DNA of 44,175 bases from Siminovitchia terrae (lineage in GTDB: Bacteria > Bacillota > Bacilli > Bacillales > Bacillaceae_C), in contig NZ_QYTW02000016.1 in assembly GCF_003605405.2 (NCBI RefSeq), positions 68,133 through 112,307 of the forward strand, given 5' to 3'. Of the stretch, positions 35,142 through 43,764 are shown piece after piece; within the stretch, counting starts at the first letter, position 1, and the number at the start of each line of letters is the position of its first letter. A program made the position numbers and the translations under genes. The notes under the pieces were generated by a model that saw nothing but the letters and a program-made list of their open reading frames with translations, did not search any database and was not told the origin of the DNA.

Positions 35142-35168
35142 AAGCTATTCTGCGGGATAGCTTTTTTG
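35140..35168 (+). terminator. Terminator after flgL
   Basis: AAAAGCTATTC (35140-35150) pairs with GGATAGCTTTT (35154-35164), ending TTTTTTG. The stop codon of flgL is inside the stem. It is probably a partial terminator within the operon. Confidence 0.75.
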
Positions 35169-35192
35169 TTTCTTAAGAGGAGTTGAAGAAGC

Positions 35193-35759
35193 ATGAGATT
35201 GATGCCGCAAATCCAGACGGAATCCGTAAAGGGACAAATAGGTATTAGAACACTTCCGGCACAGCAGAGGATTGAACAGCCTAAAGTAGTTGTAGAGATT
35301 CAGCAGCCTCCGGCTGAAATGCAGATTGAGAGAACAACGTCGAAGTTAACGATTGACCAGACGAAGGCGTGGGAAGACATGAATTTAAAGTCCTTGCCAA
35401 AGGTCATGGAAGAATTTGCCCAGGAAGGGCGCTCTAAGGCAATGAAGGGAACCGCCCGCAGAGCGGAAGAGGGAGATGAGCTTATGCGAATTGAAAATGG
35501 CGGAAATCCGATGCCGGTTATTGCTAAGCGGAACTCAGAAAGACCAGAAGCTTCGTTCAATATTGGATTTATCCCTTCGCCTTTCAGCGTGAAGTTTAAT
35601 TATGAACCTGCTATTTTAGCGATTCAGTGGACACGTCATGAACCGATAATCCAAGTGCAGCCGCAGAAGCCTGTCATCGATTATGAATCAGGGAAAGTGG
35701 ATATTTTCGTGGAACGTGAGCCTTCATTGAAAATCGACTTTATCAATATAGAAGCATGA
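35193..35759 (+). CDS. yviE: YviE-like protein (DUF6470)
   Basis: A 188-residue protein of unknown function, always found in this flagellar locus in Bacillus. Repeated beta-like segments rich in I, E and Q occur near the start (VVVEIQQPPAEMQIERTTSKLTI) and end (IIQVQPQKPVIDYESGKVDI), with a helical middle. RBS AAGAGGAG. Role in filament assembly or regulation is suspected only from position. Confidence 0.88.
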   Translation: MRLMPQIQTESVKGQIGIRTLPAQQRIEQPKVVVEIQQPPAEMQIERTTSKLTIDQTKAWEDMNLKSLPKVMEEFAQEGRSKAMKGTARRAEEGDELMRIENGGNPMPVIAKRNSERPEASFNIGFIPSPFSVKFNYEPAILAIQWTRHEPIIQVQPQKPVIDYESGKVDIFVEREPSLKIDFINIEA

Positions 35760-35772
35760 AAGGAGCGGGAAG

Positions 35773-36213
35773 ATGAATATGGAGATTGAGACGAAATATC
35801 ATGGCATGCAGGAAATCAGTTCGGGAGACATCTTGAAATTTGACAGTGGTATCCCGGGATTTCCGGATCAAAGGGAGTTTCTATTGCTGCCGTTGGATGA
35901 AAGTATATTGACCGTTTTGCAGTCAATCAGCACACCCGAAATAGGTTTTGTTGTAGTAGATCCTTTTTCATTTTTTCCAGAATACGATTTTCACTTGAGC
36001 GAGTCGGTGGTGGGTCAGTTGGAATTAGAAAAAGCGGAAGATGCTGCTGTATTTACTATCTTAACTGTACAGGATCCATTCGAGAGAACCACCGCTAACT
36101 TGCAGGCTCCAATTGTCATTAACTCGAAAAACAATATGGCTAAACAGGTCATTTTGAATGAAGGAAATCACAAAACAAAACACCCATTGTTTGGGAAGAA
36201 AGCAAAGGGGTGA
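35773..36213 (+). CDS. fliW: Flagellar assembly factor FliW
   Basis: A 146-residue antagonist of CsrA. FliW binds flagellin; when flagellin is secreted, FliW is freed and sequesters CsrA so hag mRNA is translated. The sequence shows GIPGFPDQREFLLLPLDE and VVDPFSFFPEYDFHL, typical of FliW. It is directly followed by csrA (four bases). Confidence 0.95.
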   Translation: MNMEIETKYHGMQEISSGDILKFDSGIPGFPDQREFLLLPLDESILTVLQSISTPEIGFVVVDPFSFFPEYDFHLSESVVGQLELEKAEDAAVFTILTVQDPFERTTANLQAPIVINSKNNMAKQVILNEGNHKTKHPLFGKKAKG

Positions 36214-36217
36214 CGAG

Positions 36218-36445
36218 ATGCTCATACTATCAAGAAAAAAGGGTGAAGCCATCCAAATTGGGCCTGATATCGAGATCTCCATTACGGCAATCCAAGGAGA
36301 TCAAGTCAAAATCGGGATCAATGCTCCTAAAAACGTTGAAGTTTACCGGAGAGAAGTATGGGTGGAAATACAAAATGAAAATAGAGCTGCATTGAACGGA
36401 ATATCTGATCTTTCTAATCTACTGGAAAACGCAAAAAAAGAGTGA
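36218..36445 (+). CDS. csrA: Carbon storage regulator CsrA
   Basis: A 75-residue RNA-binding translational repressor. MLILSRKKGEAIQIG at the N-terminus and the Arg of VYRREVWVEIQ form the conserved RNA-binding surface. The ATG at 36218 is chosen because all CsrA proteins begin there and AAAGGGGTGA precedes it; the longer frame from 36158 overlaps fliW. It should repress hag through the leader sites at 36543-36579. Confidence 0.96.
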   Translation: MLILSRKKGEAIQIGPDIEISITAIQGDQVKIGINAPKNVEVYRREVWVEIQNENRAALNGISDLSNLLENAKKE

Positions 36446-36454
36446 ATACCCTAT

Positions 36455-36480
36455 TAAACAATTTTTTCTTCTGCCGATAT
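36455..36480 (+). promoter_or_regulatory. Sigma-D promoter of hag
   Basis: TAAA (36455-36458), 14 bases, GCCGATAT (36473-36480): a perfect sigma-D match, as expected for flagellin. Confidence 0.9.
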
Positions 36481-36586
36481 AACTATTGAAGGCAAGGTGC
36501 CGGGCGGCCGACCGGATATTTTGTCAACAATATGTAGCGATACCGTTCACAAGGATGTGAGCGGCATATTCAAGGAGGAAAATTAA
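36481..36586 (+). promoter_or_regulatory. hag leader with two CsrA-binding sites
   Basis: CCGTTCAC (36543-36550) and GTGAGCGG (36557-36564) form an 8-bp stem presenting AAGGAT in its loop, the preferred CsrA GGA-in-loop site. The second GGA site is the ribosome binding site AAGGAGGA (36572-36579). The arrangement copies the B. subtilis hag leader, where CsrA binding blocks ribosomes. Confidence 0.8.
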
Positions 36587-37444
36587 ATGAGAATCAACCA
36601 CAACATTGCGGCTCTTAACACACACCGTCAACTAAATGCCGGAACAAACGCTGCAACAAAAAACATGGAGAAATTATCTTCAGGTCTTCGTATCAACCGT
36701 GCAGGAGATGATGCTGCGGGCCTAGCGATTTCCGAAAAAATGCGTGCTCAAATCAAAGGTTTGGACATGGCTGCGAAAAACGCTCAAGATGGAATCTCTT
36801 TAATCCAAACTGCTGAAGGTGCATTAAATGAAACACATGCAATCCTTCAACGTATGCGTGAATTAGCTGTTCAAGCATCAAATGATACAAACGACAGCGA
36901 TACAGACCGCGCAGCAATCCAAGATGAAATTAATCAGCTTGCACGTGAAATTACTCGTATCTCTGAGACGACTGAATTCAACGGAAAAACTCTTCTTGAT
37001 GGGACTTTTGCTTCTGCTTCTGGCGGTGCAGCATTAACATTCCACATTGGAGCAAATAAAGACCAAAACGTTACGTTGAACATCTCAAAACTGGATTCTC
37101 AAACACTTGGAGTAGGTACAGGAGATAGCAAAACTGGTACTGGTATCGACGTTAGCACTCAGGATGCGGCGAATACTGCTATTGAAACGCTAAATGAAGC
37201 TATCAAAACGGTTGCTACTGAACGTTCAAATCTCGGTGCTATGCAAAACCGCTTAGAACATACAATTAACAACCTTGGTACATCTTCTGAAAACTTAACG
37301 GCTGCTGAATCACGTATCCGTGATGTTGACATGGCAAAAGAAATGATGGAGTTCACTAAGAACAACATTCTTTCTCAAGCTGCTCAAGCAATGCTGGCTC
37401 AAGCAAACCAACAGCCGCAAGGAGTTCTTCAATTACTTCGTTAA
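36587..37444 (+). CDS. hag: Flagellin
   Basis: A 285-residue filament protein. The conserved N-terminal (MRINHNIAALNTHRQLN, LSSGLRINRAGDDAAGLAIS) and C-terminal (AESRIRDVDMAKEMMEFTKNNIL, PQGVLQLLR) coiled-coil domains are intact. The variable centre is short (about residues 140-190, Gly/Ser/Thr-rich). Thr/Ser content there would allow O-glycosylation. Codon use is strongly biased, as in highly expressed genes. Control: sigma-D promoter plus CsrA/FliW. Confidence 0.97.
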   Translation: MRINHNIAALNTHRQLNAGTNAATKNMEKLSSGLRINRAGDDAAGLAISEKMRAQIKGLDMAAKNAQDGISLIQTAEGALNETHAILQRMRELAVQASNDTNDSDTDRAAIQDEINQLAREITRISETTEFNGKTLLDGTFASASGGAALTFHIGANKDQNVTLNISKLDSQTLGVGTGDSKTGTGIDVSTQDAANTAIETLNEAIKTVATERSNLGAMQNRLEHTINNLGTSSENLTAAESRIRDVDMAKEMMEFTKNNILSQAAQAMLAQANQQPQGVLQLLR

Positions 37445-37453
37445 TTTTTTAAA

Positions 37454-37496
37454 CCTAAAGAGTAATCCGTATATAGGATTACTCTTTAGGTCATTT
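37454..37496 (+). terminator. Terminator of hag
   Basis: A 15-bp perfect stem (CCTAAAGAGTAATCC at 37454-37468 with GGATTACTCTTTAGG at 37476-37490), then TCATTTT. Confidence 0.85.
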
Positions 37497-37513
37497 TGAA
37501 AGGAAAATATGCT

Positions 37514-39337
37514 ATGAGAACCATTGTAATGCTATCTGGTATCCCTTATGAATATCTAAAGCATAGGCCTCAACACTTTGCTACATATTTCGCCCGAAAA
37601 GGTTATGAAGTACTTTATATTTGTATCACTGATTATAATAAAATTGATCCTGTCCATCTAGGAAATATCAGGGATAGGGATTCTTTTATAGATTCCTTTT
37701 TTTCGAGAAACGCGGATGATGTTTTTGTAATTAAAAGCAGCATACACTCAGAAAATATTAATGACAGTTCTTTGACTTTGTTAATAAATAAAATTAATAG
37801 AATTTATAATGAAAAAAACCTTATATTTATTGCGGCTTTCCCTCAGTGGATAACACATCTTCAAGCTCTCTCTAAAAATTCAAAGTTAATATATGACTGT
37901 TTAGATGATTGGGAAGAATTTACGAAGGATCCTGATATGGGGTATTCGGAAGAGATCATTAATTGTGAACGAAAAATCGCGAGTATAGCCGACTTAGTTA
38001 TAACCTCCGCTAAAAGGCTTTATGTAAAAATGTCTTATTATAATAATAATATTTATTATTTGCCCAATGGGGTTTGGAATGTGGATTTTACTCAACAAGA
38101 GCTTCTTCCGCAAGTCCCTATAGATTTAAAGTCAATTAACAAACCTATCGTATTTTTCATGGGAGCCATTGCAAAGTGGGTGGATCTCGATTTGATTCAA
38201 TTTATAGCAGAGTTAAGGCCCGAGTATTCTTTTGTGTTTGTTGGCAATCTTAGGTGTGATTTACCGAAACGATCGAATATCTATTTTTTAGGAAGCAAAA
38301 AATATGAAGAACTTCCACATTATTTAGCTGTTTCTAAGGTATGCATAATACCATTTAAAGTAAATAATTTGACAGCTGCTGTTACCCCGCTAAAAATTTA
38401 TGAATATTTAGCCTCATCAACACCTGTTGTCACAACGATAATGCCCGATATATTAGAGTTGCCTGGAACAAGAGCAGCAACTACTTATAATGAATTTGTT
38501 GAGTACATAGATGAATTTATTTCTATGAATAATGAAAAATATACCGTAGAAACCAAAATGGCAAAAAAGTCAGTGGAGCTCTATAATTGGCCAGATTTAC
38601 TAGAACCAATCAATAATATGATTAAAAGGGATAGCTATCAAGTTGAAAATAACGAGAATGTTATTAAAAATACCATTCGATCCTATAAAAATTATAAACA
38701 AAGTTTTTTAATAAAGAATGAATTACTTGGTATGTATAATTATTTAGGTCTATACAACTTGTCATGCTCACTTTATGACTTTAATGATGAAACTTTAGAG
38801 ATACAACAACATTTGGACTATGAAAAGTTAGCTTTGGCACATTTTTGCTCGGGATGTATCGACATGAGTAAAAAATTATTGAACATGTATATAGAAAATA
38901 ATGATAAAAAAATATTACAGCCATATGTTAATTCATTATTAAAGGAAGAGGACTTCGAAATTTTCCTTGAAATATATTTATTAAAGGCTTCAGGTAACAT
39001 ATATGAAGCTATTAAGCTAGCAGACAGTCAAATAGTCCCGGAAAAATATCAGCCTAAACTTCTTGGATTACTATCAGGTTTATATTTAGATATTGGAGAG
39101 TATGATTTAGCCTTTCAAGTCGCCTTAGAAATTCTTGCAGTGGAAAATGAATTAAAACTAGAAGACATATTTGATGCGTACACTTTAAAGTTTATTATTA
39201 AGACCTTTTCGGAGCAAAATCAATATGATTTGGCGGAGGAATTTACTCTGACTCTTATGCAAATCAATAAAGAGTGGCAGCAATTTTTTGTTTCGCTTCT
39301 CTCAGATGTTTATATTTCAAAACATCTGGTAGAGTAA
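37514..39337 (+). CDS. TuaH-like glycosyltransferase with C-terminal helical extension
   Basis: A 607-residue protein. The first 370 residues or so are a GT-B (GT4-like) glycosyltransferase: HRPQHFATYFARKGYEVLYI, YDCLDDWEEF, VFFMGAIAKWVDLDLI and the donor-site region CIIPFKVNN...PLKIYEYLASSTPVVTT. The remaining 230 residues are helical, TPR-like. ATG 37514 follows AAAGGA; the TTG at 37496 overlaps the hag terminator region. Codon usage is much more AT-rich than the flagellar genes, suggesting transfer. Directly behind flagellin, it may glycosylate flagellin; a role in wall or surface polysaccharide is the alternative. Confidence 0.8.
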   Translation: MRTIVMLSGIPYEYLKHRPQHFATYFARKGYEVLYICITDYNKIDPVHLGNIRDRDSFIDSFFSRNADDVFVIKSSIHSENINDSSLTLLINKINRIYNEKNLIFIAAFPQWITHLQALSKNSKLIYDCLDDWEEFTKDPDMGYSEEIINCERKIASIADLVITSAKRLYVKMSYYNNNIYYLPNGVWNVDFTQQELLPQVPIDLKSINKPIVFFMGAIAKWVDLDLIQFIAELRPEYSFVFVGNLRCDLPKRSNIYFLGSKKYEELPHYLAVSKVCIIPFKVNNLTAAVTPLKIYEYLASSTPVVTTIMPDILELPGTRAATTYNEFVEYIDEFISMNNEKYTVETKMAKKSVELYNWPDLLEPINNMIKRDSYQVENNENVIKNTIRSYKNYKQSFLIKNELLGMYNYLGLYNLSCSLYDFNDETLEIQQHLDYEKLALAHFCSGCIDMSKKLLNMYIENNDKKILQPYVNSLLKEEDFEIFLEIYLLKASGNIYEAIKLADSQIVPEKYQPKLLGLLSGLYLDIGEYDLAFQVALEILAVENELKLEDIFDAYTLKFIIKTFSEQNQYDLAEEFTLTLMQINKEWQQFFVSLLSDVYISKHLVE

Positions 39338-39347
39338 ATCCTTTTAA

Positions 39348-39537
39348 CTTCATTCAGCAGAAGTCTCCCACTTCAGTAACTGGTGAGGTGAATGCATATT
39401 GATATTCCATTCAGCATGGGTTCAAACCCTGGCTGAATAAAGTTAAAGCCTCCGGCGGATGCCACAGATTTTTAGAGGAAATTTATCGAGCGGAGCTCGA
39501 TAAAATCTGGGCGCAAATACGCCAAGGCGCATTTGAT
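39348..39537 (+). repeat. Dispersed 190-bp structured element, copy R5
   Basis: Full-length copy after TTTTAA, ten bases after the glycosyltransferase stop. The central hairpin is CATGGG/CCCTGG with TTCAAA loop. An in-frame TGA stands in the short frame that is open in R1, so the repeat does not encode a conserved protein. Confidence 0.88.
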
Positions 39538-39589
39538 TAAACACTCTTTAATTTAAAGGGCTACAATTTATTATTAAAGTGAATATTGA

Positions 39590-40738
39590 GTGTTGAAGAA
39601 AATATATTATTGGGTGGATGTGTGTCACTTGGAGCAAATTATTAACAAAATAGGTTTCTTTATCAATTCCCCATTTCATTACTATTTATATGAAAATACA
39701 ATAAATAAACTTTTAGAAAAAGGATACGAATGTGACTTAATCATAAACGATTATTTATTATATGACCCTGAATGGAAAAATATGTATGATTCTAATGTAG
39801 AATTTATTGAGGGCATTAATAGGGAAGATATAGAAGCATATCCGTGTTCATTACTGGTAATGAATAAAATTAGGTATGTATGTCTTGTTAGTCCATATTA
39901 TTTTGATCAGCTTTCAACAATAAGCGTTTATAATATAAGGATGGTTTATGGAGCCGGCTACGGTTTAGAAAAAGAATCTTTTAATTTTAGCTATTGGAAT
40001 ACATTTTACGACACAATTTTAAATTATGGTAAATATGACTATGAAAGAACCAATATCTTCAATTCTGGAGTTATAGTGGGAAATCCAAAATTTGATAAGT
40101 GGTTTAACAATGAGTTTGATGTAAAATCAATAAAAGATGAATTAAAAATTGACCCTTCCAAAAAAACTATATTATATGCACCTACATATGGAGTACATTC
40201 ATCAATTGATGAATGGAAGGAGCAATTGATTCAAATTAATAAGGAATATAATATAATTGTTAAACTACATCATGGTACTGCTCATTTATCTTCAGAATCC
40301 ATTAGAAAAGACAAAATCCTATCTAATTTTAATATTGTTAGGGACGATAAAACAAATACATTAGAGCTATTTAAGGTTTCAGACCTTGTGATTTCTGACA
40401 CAAGCGGATTAATTTATGATGCACTTTTAGCTGAAAAAAAGATAGTTATCTTAAATACAAATAAATCAAATCGATATAGGGATTTAAATAACGAGGCTAA
40501 ACTGCTTAGGAAAGTTGTTCCTTCATGGGAAAAAGAATGCAATATTCATGAAAATGTACAAAATATACTTAATGAAAGTCCCTCAAAAAATCCTGATATT
40601 GAGAGTTTATTAGGTGATTTATTTGCTTTTAAAGATGGGTTATCTAGTAAAAGAGCTGCTGACGCTATTATTCAAACTTTTGAAAATCCCAAAAGAAATC
40701 AATATAGGGAAGACTTGAAAAGAATGCTGAAGTTGTAA
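39590..40738 (+). CDS. CDP-glycerol glycerophosphotransferase-like protein (TagB/TagF family domain)
   Basis: A protein of up to 382 residues resembling the glycerophosphotransferases of wall teichoic acid synthesis (PF04464). Family landmarks are ILYAPTYG, IIVKLHHGT and SDTSGLIYDALLAEKKIVILN, the last two carrying the catalytic and CDP-binding positions. No membrane helix is seen. The start is uncertain: TTG 39590 has no RBS, while a TTG at 39629, before the IGFFINSPFHYYLY segment, follows GGTGG. Strongly AT-rich. With the preceding glycosyltransferase it could add a phosphoglycerol-type group to a flagellin or wall glycan. Confidence 0.75.
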   Translation: MLKKIYYWVDVCHLEQIINKIGFFINSPFHYYLYENTINKLLEKGYECDLIINDYLLYDPEWKNMYDSNVEFIEGINREDIEAYPCSLLVMNKIRYVCLVSPYYFDQLSTISVYNIRMVYGAGYGLEKESFNFSYWNTFYDTILNYGKYDYERTNIFNSGVIVGNPKFDKWFNNEFDVKSIKDELKIDPSKKTILYAPTYGVHSSIDEWKEQLIQINKEYNIIVKLHHGTAHLSSESIRKDKILSNFNIVRDDKTNTLELFKVSDLVISDTSGLIYDALLAEKKIVILNTNKSNRYRDLNNEAKLLRKVVPSWEKECNIHENVQNILNESPSKNPDIESLLGDLFAFKDGLSSKRAADAIIQTFENPKRNQYREDLKRMLKL

Positions 40739-41268
40739 ACATTTTTAAAATGACTAAAGATACAATATTGTTTGCTGGAAGGTTCTCGGGTTCGTGACCT
40801 ATAAAAATACACTCTTTCTCAATATTTATTATAAAGTGGTTCGGTAAAAGAAAAAGATAGGTTCATACTTATTGAATGCTATTTATGGAAAACTACTAAT
40901 TCCAGTGGTTCTTACGCACTTTTGGGGAGGGGGCACCTTTTCATTTTATGGGTATAGTCCTTAAAAAGTGAGATAGGTGGATTCTGATCGTGGAGATGAT
41001 CTATCTAAATCGGATGGTAATACATACTACGGTAGACATCAGACGAATGATGGGGAGGGCTGGATTTCAGTTACTATGAAATCGATTCCTCTATCAATAG
41101 TAACTATTCTAAAATAGTATGTTCTAATTTGGTATTATTCCCCAAAAATGCGTAAGTGCCATTCTAATATAATATTTACAGTAGAACAATATAAATTAGC
41201 TCCAAAATGCTGCACAAGCAATGATTGTGTACAAGGAGACAATTGTTAAGTTAATCTCAAAATCAGAA
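40739..41268. other. Non-coding region with one possible gene fragment
   Basis: No complete gene is seen in these 530 bases. A short coding-like run is listed separately (40977-41117). Composition changes along it, as in decayed DNA at an island edge. Confidence 0.5.
40977..41117 (+). pseudogene. Possible 46-codon gene fragment
   Basis: From GTG at 40977 to TAG at 41115-41117 the frame reads MDSDRGDDLSKSDGNTYYG then RHQTNDGEGWISVTMKS and a hydrophobic end. The polar, Gly/Asp/Asn-rich part looks like protein sequence, but no family is recognised and the RBS is poor. It is likely a remnant. Confidence 0.3.
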
Positions 41269-41304
41269 AGAGGATTGGACGGACATATTCCAATCCTCTT
41301 CTTT
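41269..41304 (+). terminator. Terminator-like hairpin
   Basis: AAGAGGATTGG (41269-41279) pairs with CCAATCCTCTT (41290-41300), then CTTT. It may have belonged to a lost gene upstream. Confidence 0.6.
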
Positions 41305-41330
41305 GGCTCTACCATTCCTCGCATACAGTT

Positions 41331-41359
41331 AAAAAAGCCAAGCCTAAAAAGGCCTGACT
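41331..41359 (-). terminator. Terminator of small gene, copy 1
   Basis: On the minus strand AGTCAGGCC and GGCTTGGCT form a stem with two G-U pairs, followed by TTTTTT. The same structure with different bases follows copy 2. Confidence 0.75.
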
Positions 41360-41397
41360 CCATGAATATCTATATGCAGTATCTAGGTGCTTAATCC

Positions 41398-41484
41398 TTA
41401 GCTACGTTTGTTTAAGACGCGTTCTGTTTTGACTCGTACGAAACCCTCGTATTTGTTGACTAGGCTATTAATGAAAGTCTTCAT
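41398..41484 (-). CDS. 28-residue conserved small basic protein, copy 1
   Basis: ATG at 41484 on the minus strand, six bases after AAGGTAGG, reads MKTFINSLVNKYEGFVRVK then TERVLNKRS to TAA at 41398. A second copy at 43678-43764 differs at eight codons or so, most of them synonymous (AAA/AAG, GAG/GAA, CGA/CGC, CGC/CGA), with only K/R, E/A and S/N replacements and no frame change. That is the mark of a translated gene. The product is basic and amphipathic with no membrane helix or signal peptide. A terminator follows. I do not recognise the family. Confidence 0.7.
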   Translation of the reverse strand: MKTFINSLVNKYEGFVRVKTERVLNKRS

Positions 41485-41654
41485 TTAACCTACCTTCTTT
41501 CATCATCATTGTAATTTCATTATCAATTTTTCACTTATAATAAACAAATTCAGAATACTTAAATGAAAACGAAAACAATAACAATGAAAGCGAATGTCAT
41601 CGATGTTTTTCTCCATCTATCTTACATTTACTCTTTTTCCCAAGATTTTTTTAA

Positions 41655-41844
41655 CTTTATTCAGCGGAAATCTCCCACTTCTGTGAGTGGTGAGATGAAT
41701 GCCTATTGGTATTCCATTCAGTGGGGGCTCAAACCCAGGCTGAATAAAGTTAAAGCCTCCGGCGGATGCCACAGATTTTTAGAGGAAATTTATCAAGCGG
41801 AGCTCGATAAAATCTAGGCGCAAATACGCCAAGGCGCATTTGAT
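41655..41844 (+). repeat. Dispersed 190-bp structured element, copy R6
   Basis: Full length, after TTTTTTAA, between direct repeat B copy 1 and hemAT. It carries AACTTTATTCAGC at the left and GCTGAATAAAGTT internally, a perfect 13-base inverted pair showing the long-range stem. One mismatch in the TTTATC(A/G)AGC hairpin. Confidence 0.88.
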
Positions 41845-42031
41845 GCTTTTAGCCAAGAGTGTATAAGTAGACTAGAATAAAATCAAATTTTTCATGCTAA
41901 ACATACAGAATGTTTACATATTTTTATAGTAAAAATGAACTATGTCATATATAATGTTTTTTATAACAATAGAAAATTTTCTGGATAATATTGCACCATG
42001 AGAGAGGAGACTAAAGAAGGAGGCAGGGACA

Positions 42032-43324
42032 GTGTTAAGTTTATTAGGAATTGCCAGGGCTAAAAAGGGGAGTAGGACGACTGGCCCGCAAGGAATGAGT
42101 ACGGGGTTATTTGTGAAAGAAGCTTCTTTACAGAAAAAAATGGATATGATGGGATGTACTGTAGAGGACCTAAAACTTGTAAAGGATATCCAGCCGTTGG
42201 TGGAAGAAAATATTAACCATCTGGTTGAAGATTTTTATACATCCATTTTGCGGGTTGATCACTTGAAAAAGATCATAGAGCAGCACAGCACTGTTGAGCG
42301 GCTCAAACAAACATTGAAGATCTATATTATTGAGCTGTTTAATGGAGAGATTGACCAGGTGTTTTTGGAAAAACGATTTCGGATTGCTGAAGCTCATTTT
42401 CGAATTGGACTCGAGTCCACTTGGTATATGGGGGCGTTTCAGAATGTACAGAAGTCCGTGATTTCCCTCATTCTGGATAACATTAAAGATCGAAAAAGTT
42501 ACGCCCCCATATTGGCTGCAGTTAACAAACTCTTCAGCCTTGAACAGCAAATTGTGCTTGAAGCATATGACATGAAGAGGTTGGAATCTCAGTTCGAAGA
42601 AGGAAAGGCTTTTCTAAAAAGTAAAATGACTGCAGTAAGTGAGGAGCTGCTGGTTTTGTCCGAGCAGACAGAAGTCTCTGTTGAAGAGTTAAGCTCAAAT
42701 ATACATGAAGTGAGTCTGACTACTTCGGAAAGCAACGAACAGGCGATAGTGGCAAATAAACATGCAAATGAAGGCCAGCAAAAATTGGATGAACTACTCC
42801 AAAAGAACAACTTTATGGAGACACTTTCTCAGAAAATGATAGAAAATATACATCAATTAGGTGAATCATCCAATCAGATTTCCAACGTCATCCATCTTGT
42901 TCAGGACATTGCGGAGCAGACGAACATATTGGCTTTGAATTCCGCGATTGAGGCTGCGCGGGTCGGTGTACACGGCAGGGGATTTGCGGTTTTGGCGGAG
43001 GAGGTCCGAAAACTCTCAGAACAAACCAAAAGCTCCATAGATCAAATCCATAACCTAATTTCTACTTCTAATACATACAAGCAACGGGTCGAGGAGTCAT
43101 TGCAGCAGGTGAAGGATGCTGTCCAGTCCAGTATTTCAAGCTCAACACATACCCGGGAGTCTTTTCAGTTGATTGTTCAGTCCATTCAACAGAATGGAGC
43201 AACTGTGTCGAAAGTTCAGGAACAAATGAATAAGTTGATTCATGTGGTGAATGAAATTGAACAGTCCATTTCAAGCGTTGCGTCATCTGCAGAGCATTTG
43301 AACGAGGCGGCAATCAAGGCTTAG
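42032..43324 (+). CDS. hemAT: Heme-based aerotactic transducer HemAT
   Basis: A 430-residue soluble globin-coupled sensor that senses oxygen and signals to CheA. The N-terminal globin domain (about residues 25-180) has proximal His122 in [21 protein letters not shown] and Tyr in VEDFYTSIL. The C-terminal half is a methyl-accepting signalling domain with the hairpin tip [21 protein letters not shown] and [17 protein letters not shown]. No membrane helices, as in B. subtilis HemAT (432 residues). The GTG start at 42032 follows GAAGGAGG. Confidence 0.96.
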   Translation: MLSLLGIARAKKGSRTTGPQGMSTGLFVKEASLQKKMDMMGCTVEDLKLVKDIQPLVEENINHLVEDFYTSILRVDHLKKIIEQHSTVERLKQTLKIYIIELFNGEIDQVFLEKRFRIAEAHFRIGLESTWYMGAFQNVQKSVISLILDNIKDRKSYAPILAAVNKLFSLEQQIVLEAYDMKRLESQFEEGKAFLKSKMTAVSEELLVLSEQTEVSVEELSSNIHEVSLTTSESNEQAIVANKHANEGQQKLDELLQKNNFMETLSQKMIENIHQLGESSNQISNVIHLVQDIAEQTNILALNSAIEAARVGVHGRGFAVLAEEVRKLSEQTKSSIDQIHNLISTSNTYKQRVEESLQQVKDAVQSSISSSTHTRESFQLIVQSIQQNGATVSKVQEQMNKLIHVVNEIEQSISSVASSAEHLNEAAIKA

Positions 43325-43346
43325 ATAAACTGTTAGCAGGATGATT

Positions 43347-43378
43347 AAAAAGAAGGACAATAAATCCTTCTTTTTTTA
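43347..43378 (+). terminator. Terminator of hemAT
   Basis: AAAAGAAGGA (43347-43356) pairs with TCCTTCTTTT (43365-43374), continuing into T's. Confidence 0.85.
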
Positions 43379-43607
43379 TACCGAAAAATATGGAAGACCA
43401 CATGCTAATTGCTCATTACTCGTGCTTCTGAAAGCCCGATTATGTCCATGCCAGCCGCTATAATAAGGAGAGCCTGCTCATTCACATTACTTTATTGACT
43501 GATTGTTTTGTTCATGCCATCGGTAATAGCTCAGACACATTATTCTTTAAAAGGAGAAAGCATATTTGAGAATGCTTCTGGTGAGAACAGTTAATTCCAT
43601 ATAAAAA

Positions 43608-43635
43608 AGCCAAGCCTAAGAGGGCTTGACTCCAT
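43608..43635 (-). terminator. Terminator of small gene, copy 2
   Basis: AGTCAAGCCC and AGGCTTGGCT on the minus strand pair around a short loop, followed by TTTTTT. The stem is kept despite base changes relative to copy 1. Confidence 0.75.
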
Positions 43636-43677
43636 GAATATCTATGTGTAGTATCTAGGTGCTTAATCGCTAAATCC

Positions 43678-43764
43678 TTAGTTACGTTTGTTTAAGACTC
43701 GAGCTGTTCTGACGCGTACGAAACCTTCGTACTTGTTGACTAGGCTATTAATGAAAGTCTTCAT
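43678..43764 (-). CDS. 28-residue conserved small basic protein, copy 2
   Basis: ATG at 43764 on the minus strand, behind AGGGTAGG, reads MKTFINSLVNKYEGFVRVR then TARVLNKRN to TAA at 43678. Same length and frame as copy 1, with mainly silent differences. The first 18 residues are identical in both. Unknown function; the upstream AT-rich region with TTATAAGTG is shared and may hold the promoter. Confidence 0.7.
   Translation of the reverse strand: MKTFINSLVNKYEGFVRVRTARVLNKRN

Larger units (their letters stand above)
41330..41640. repeat. Direct repeat B, copy 1 (left of hemAT)
   Basis: This stretch of roughly 310 bp is repeated at 43602-43920 with scattered substitutions and one 8-base insertion in copy 2. 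It contains, on the minus strand, an AT-rich upstream region, a 28-codon gene and a terminator. Direct orientation, flanking hemAT and repeat R6. Confidence 0.85.

Noticed and set aside
41563-41817. Open frame of 84 codons covering repeat R6, and the similar one at 11955-12146 over R1
   Set aside because: The frame lies inside the 190-bp element and is broken by stops in R4 and R5 and a frameshift in R7. The nucleotide structure, not a protein, is conserved.
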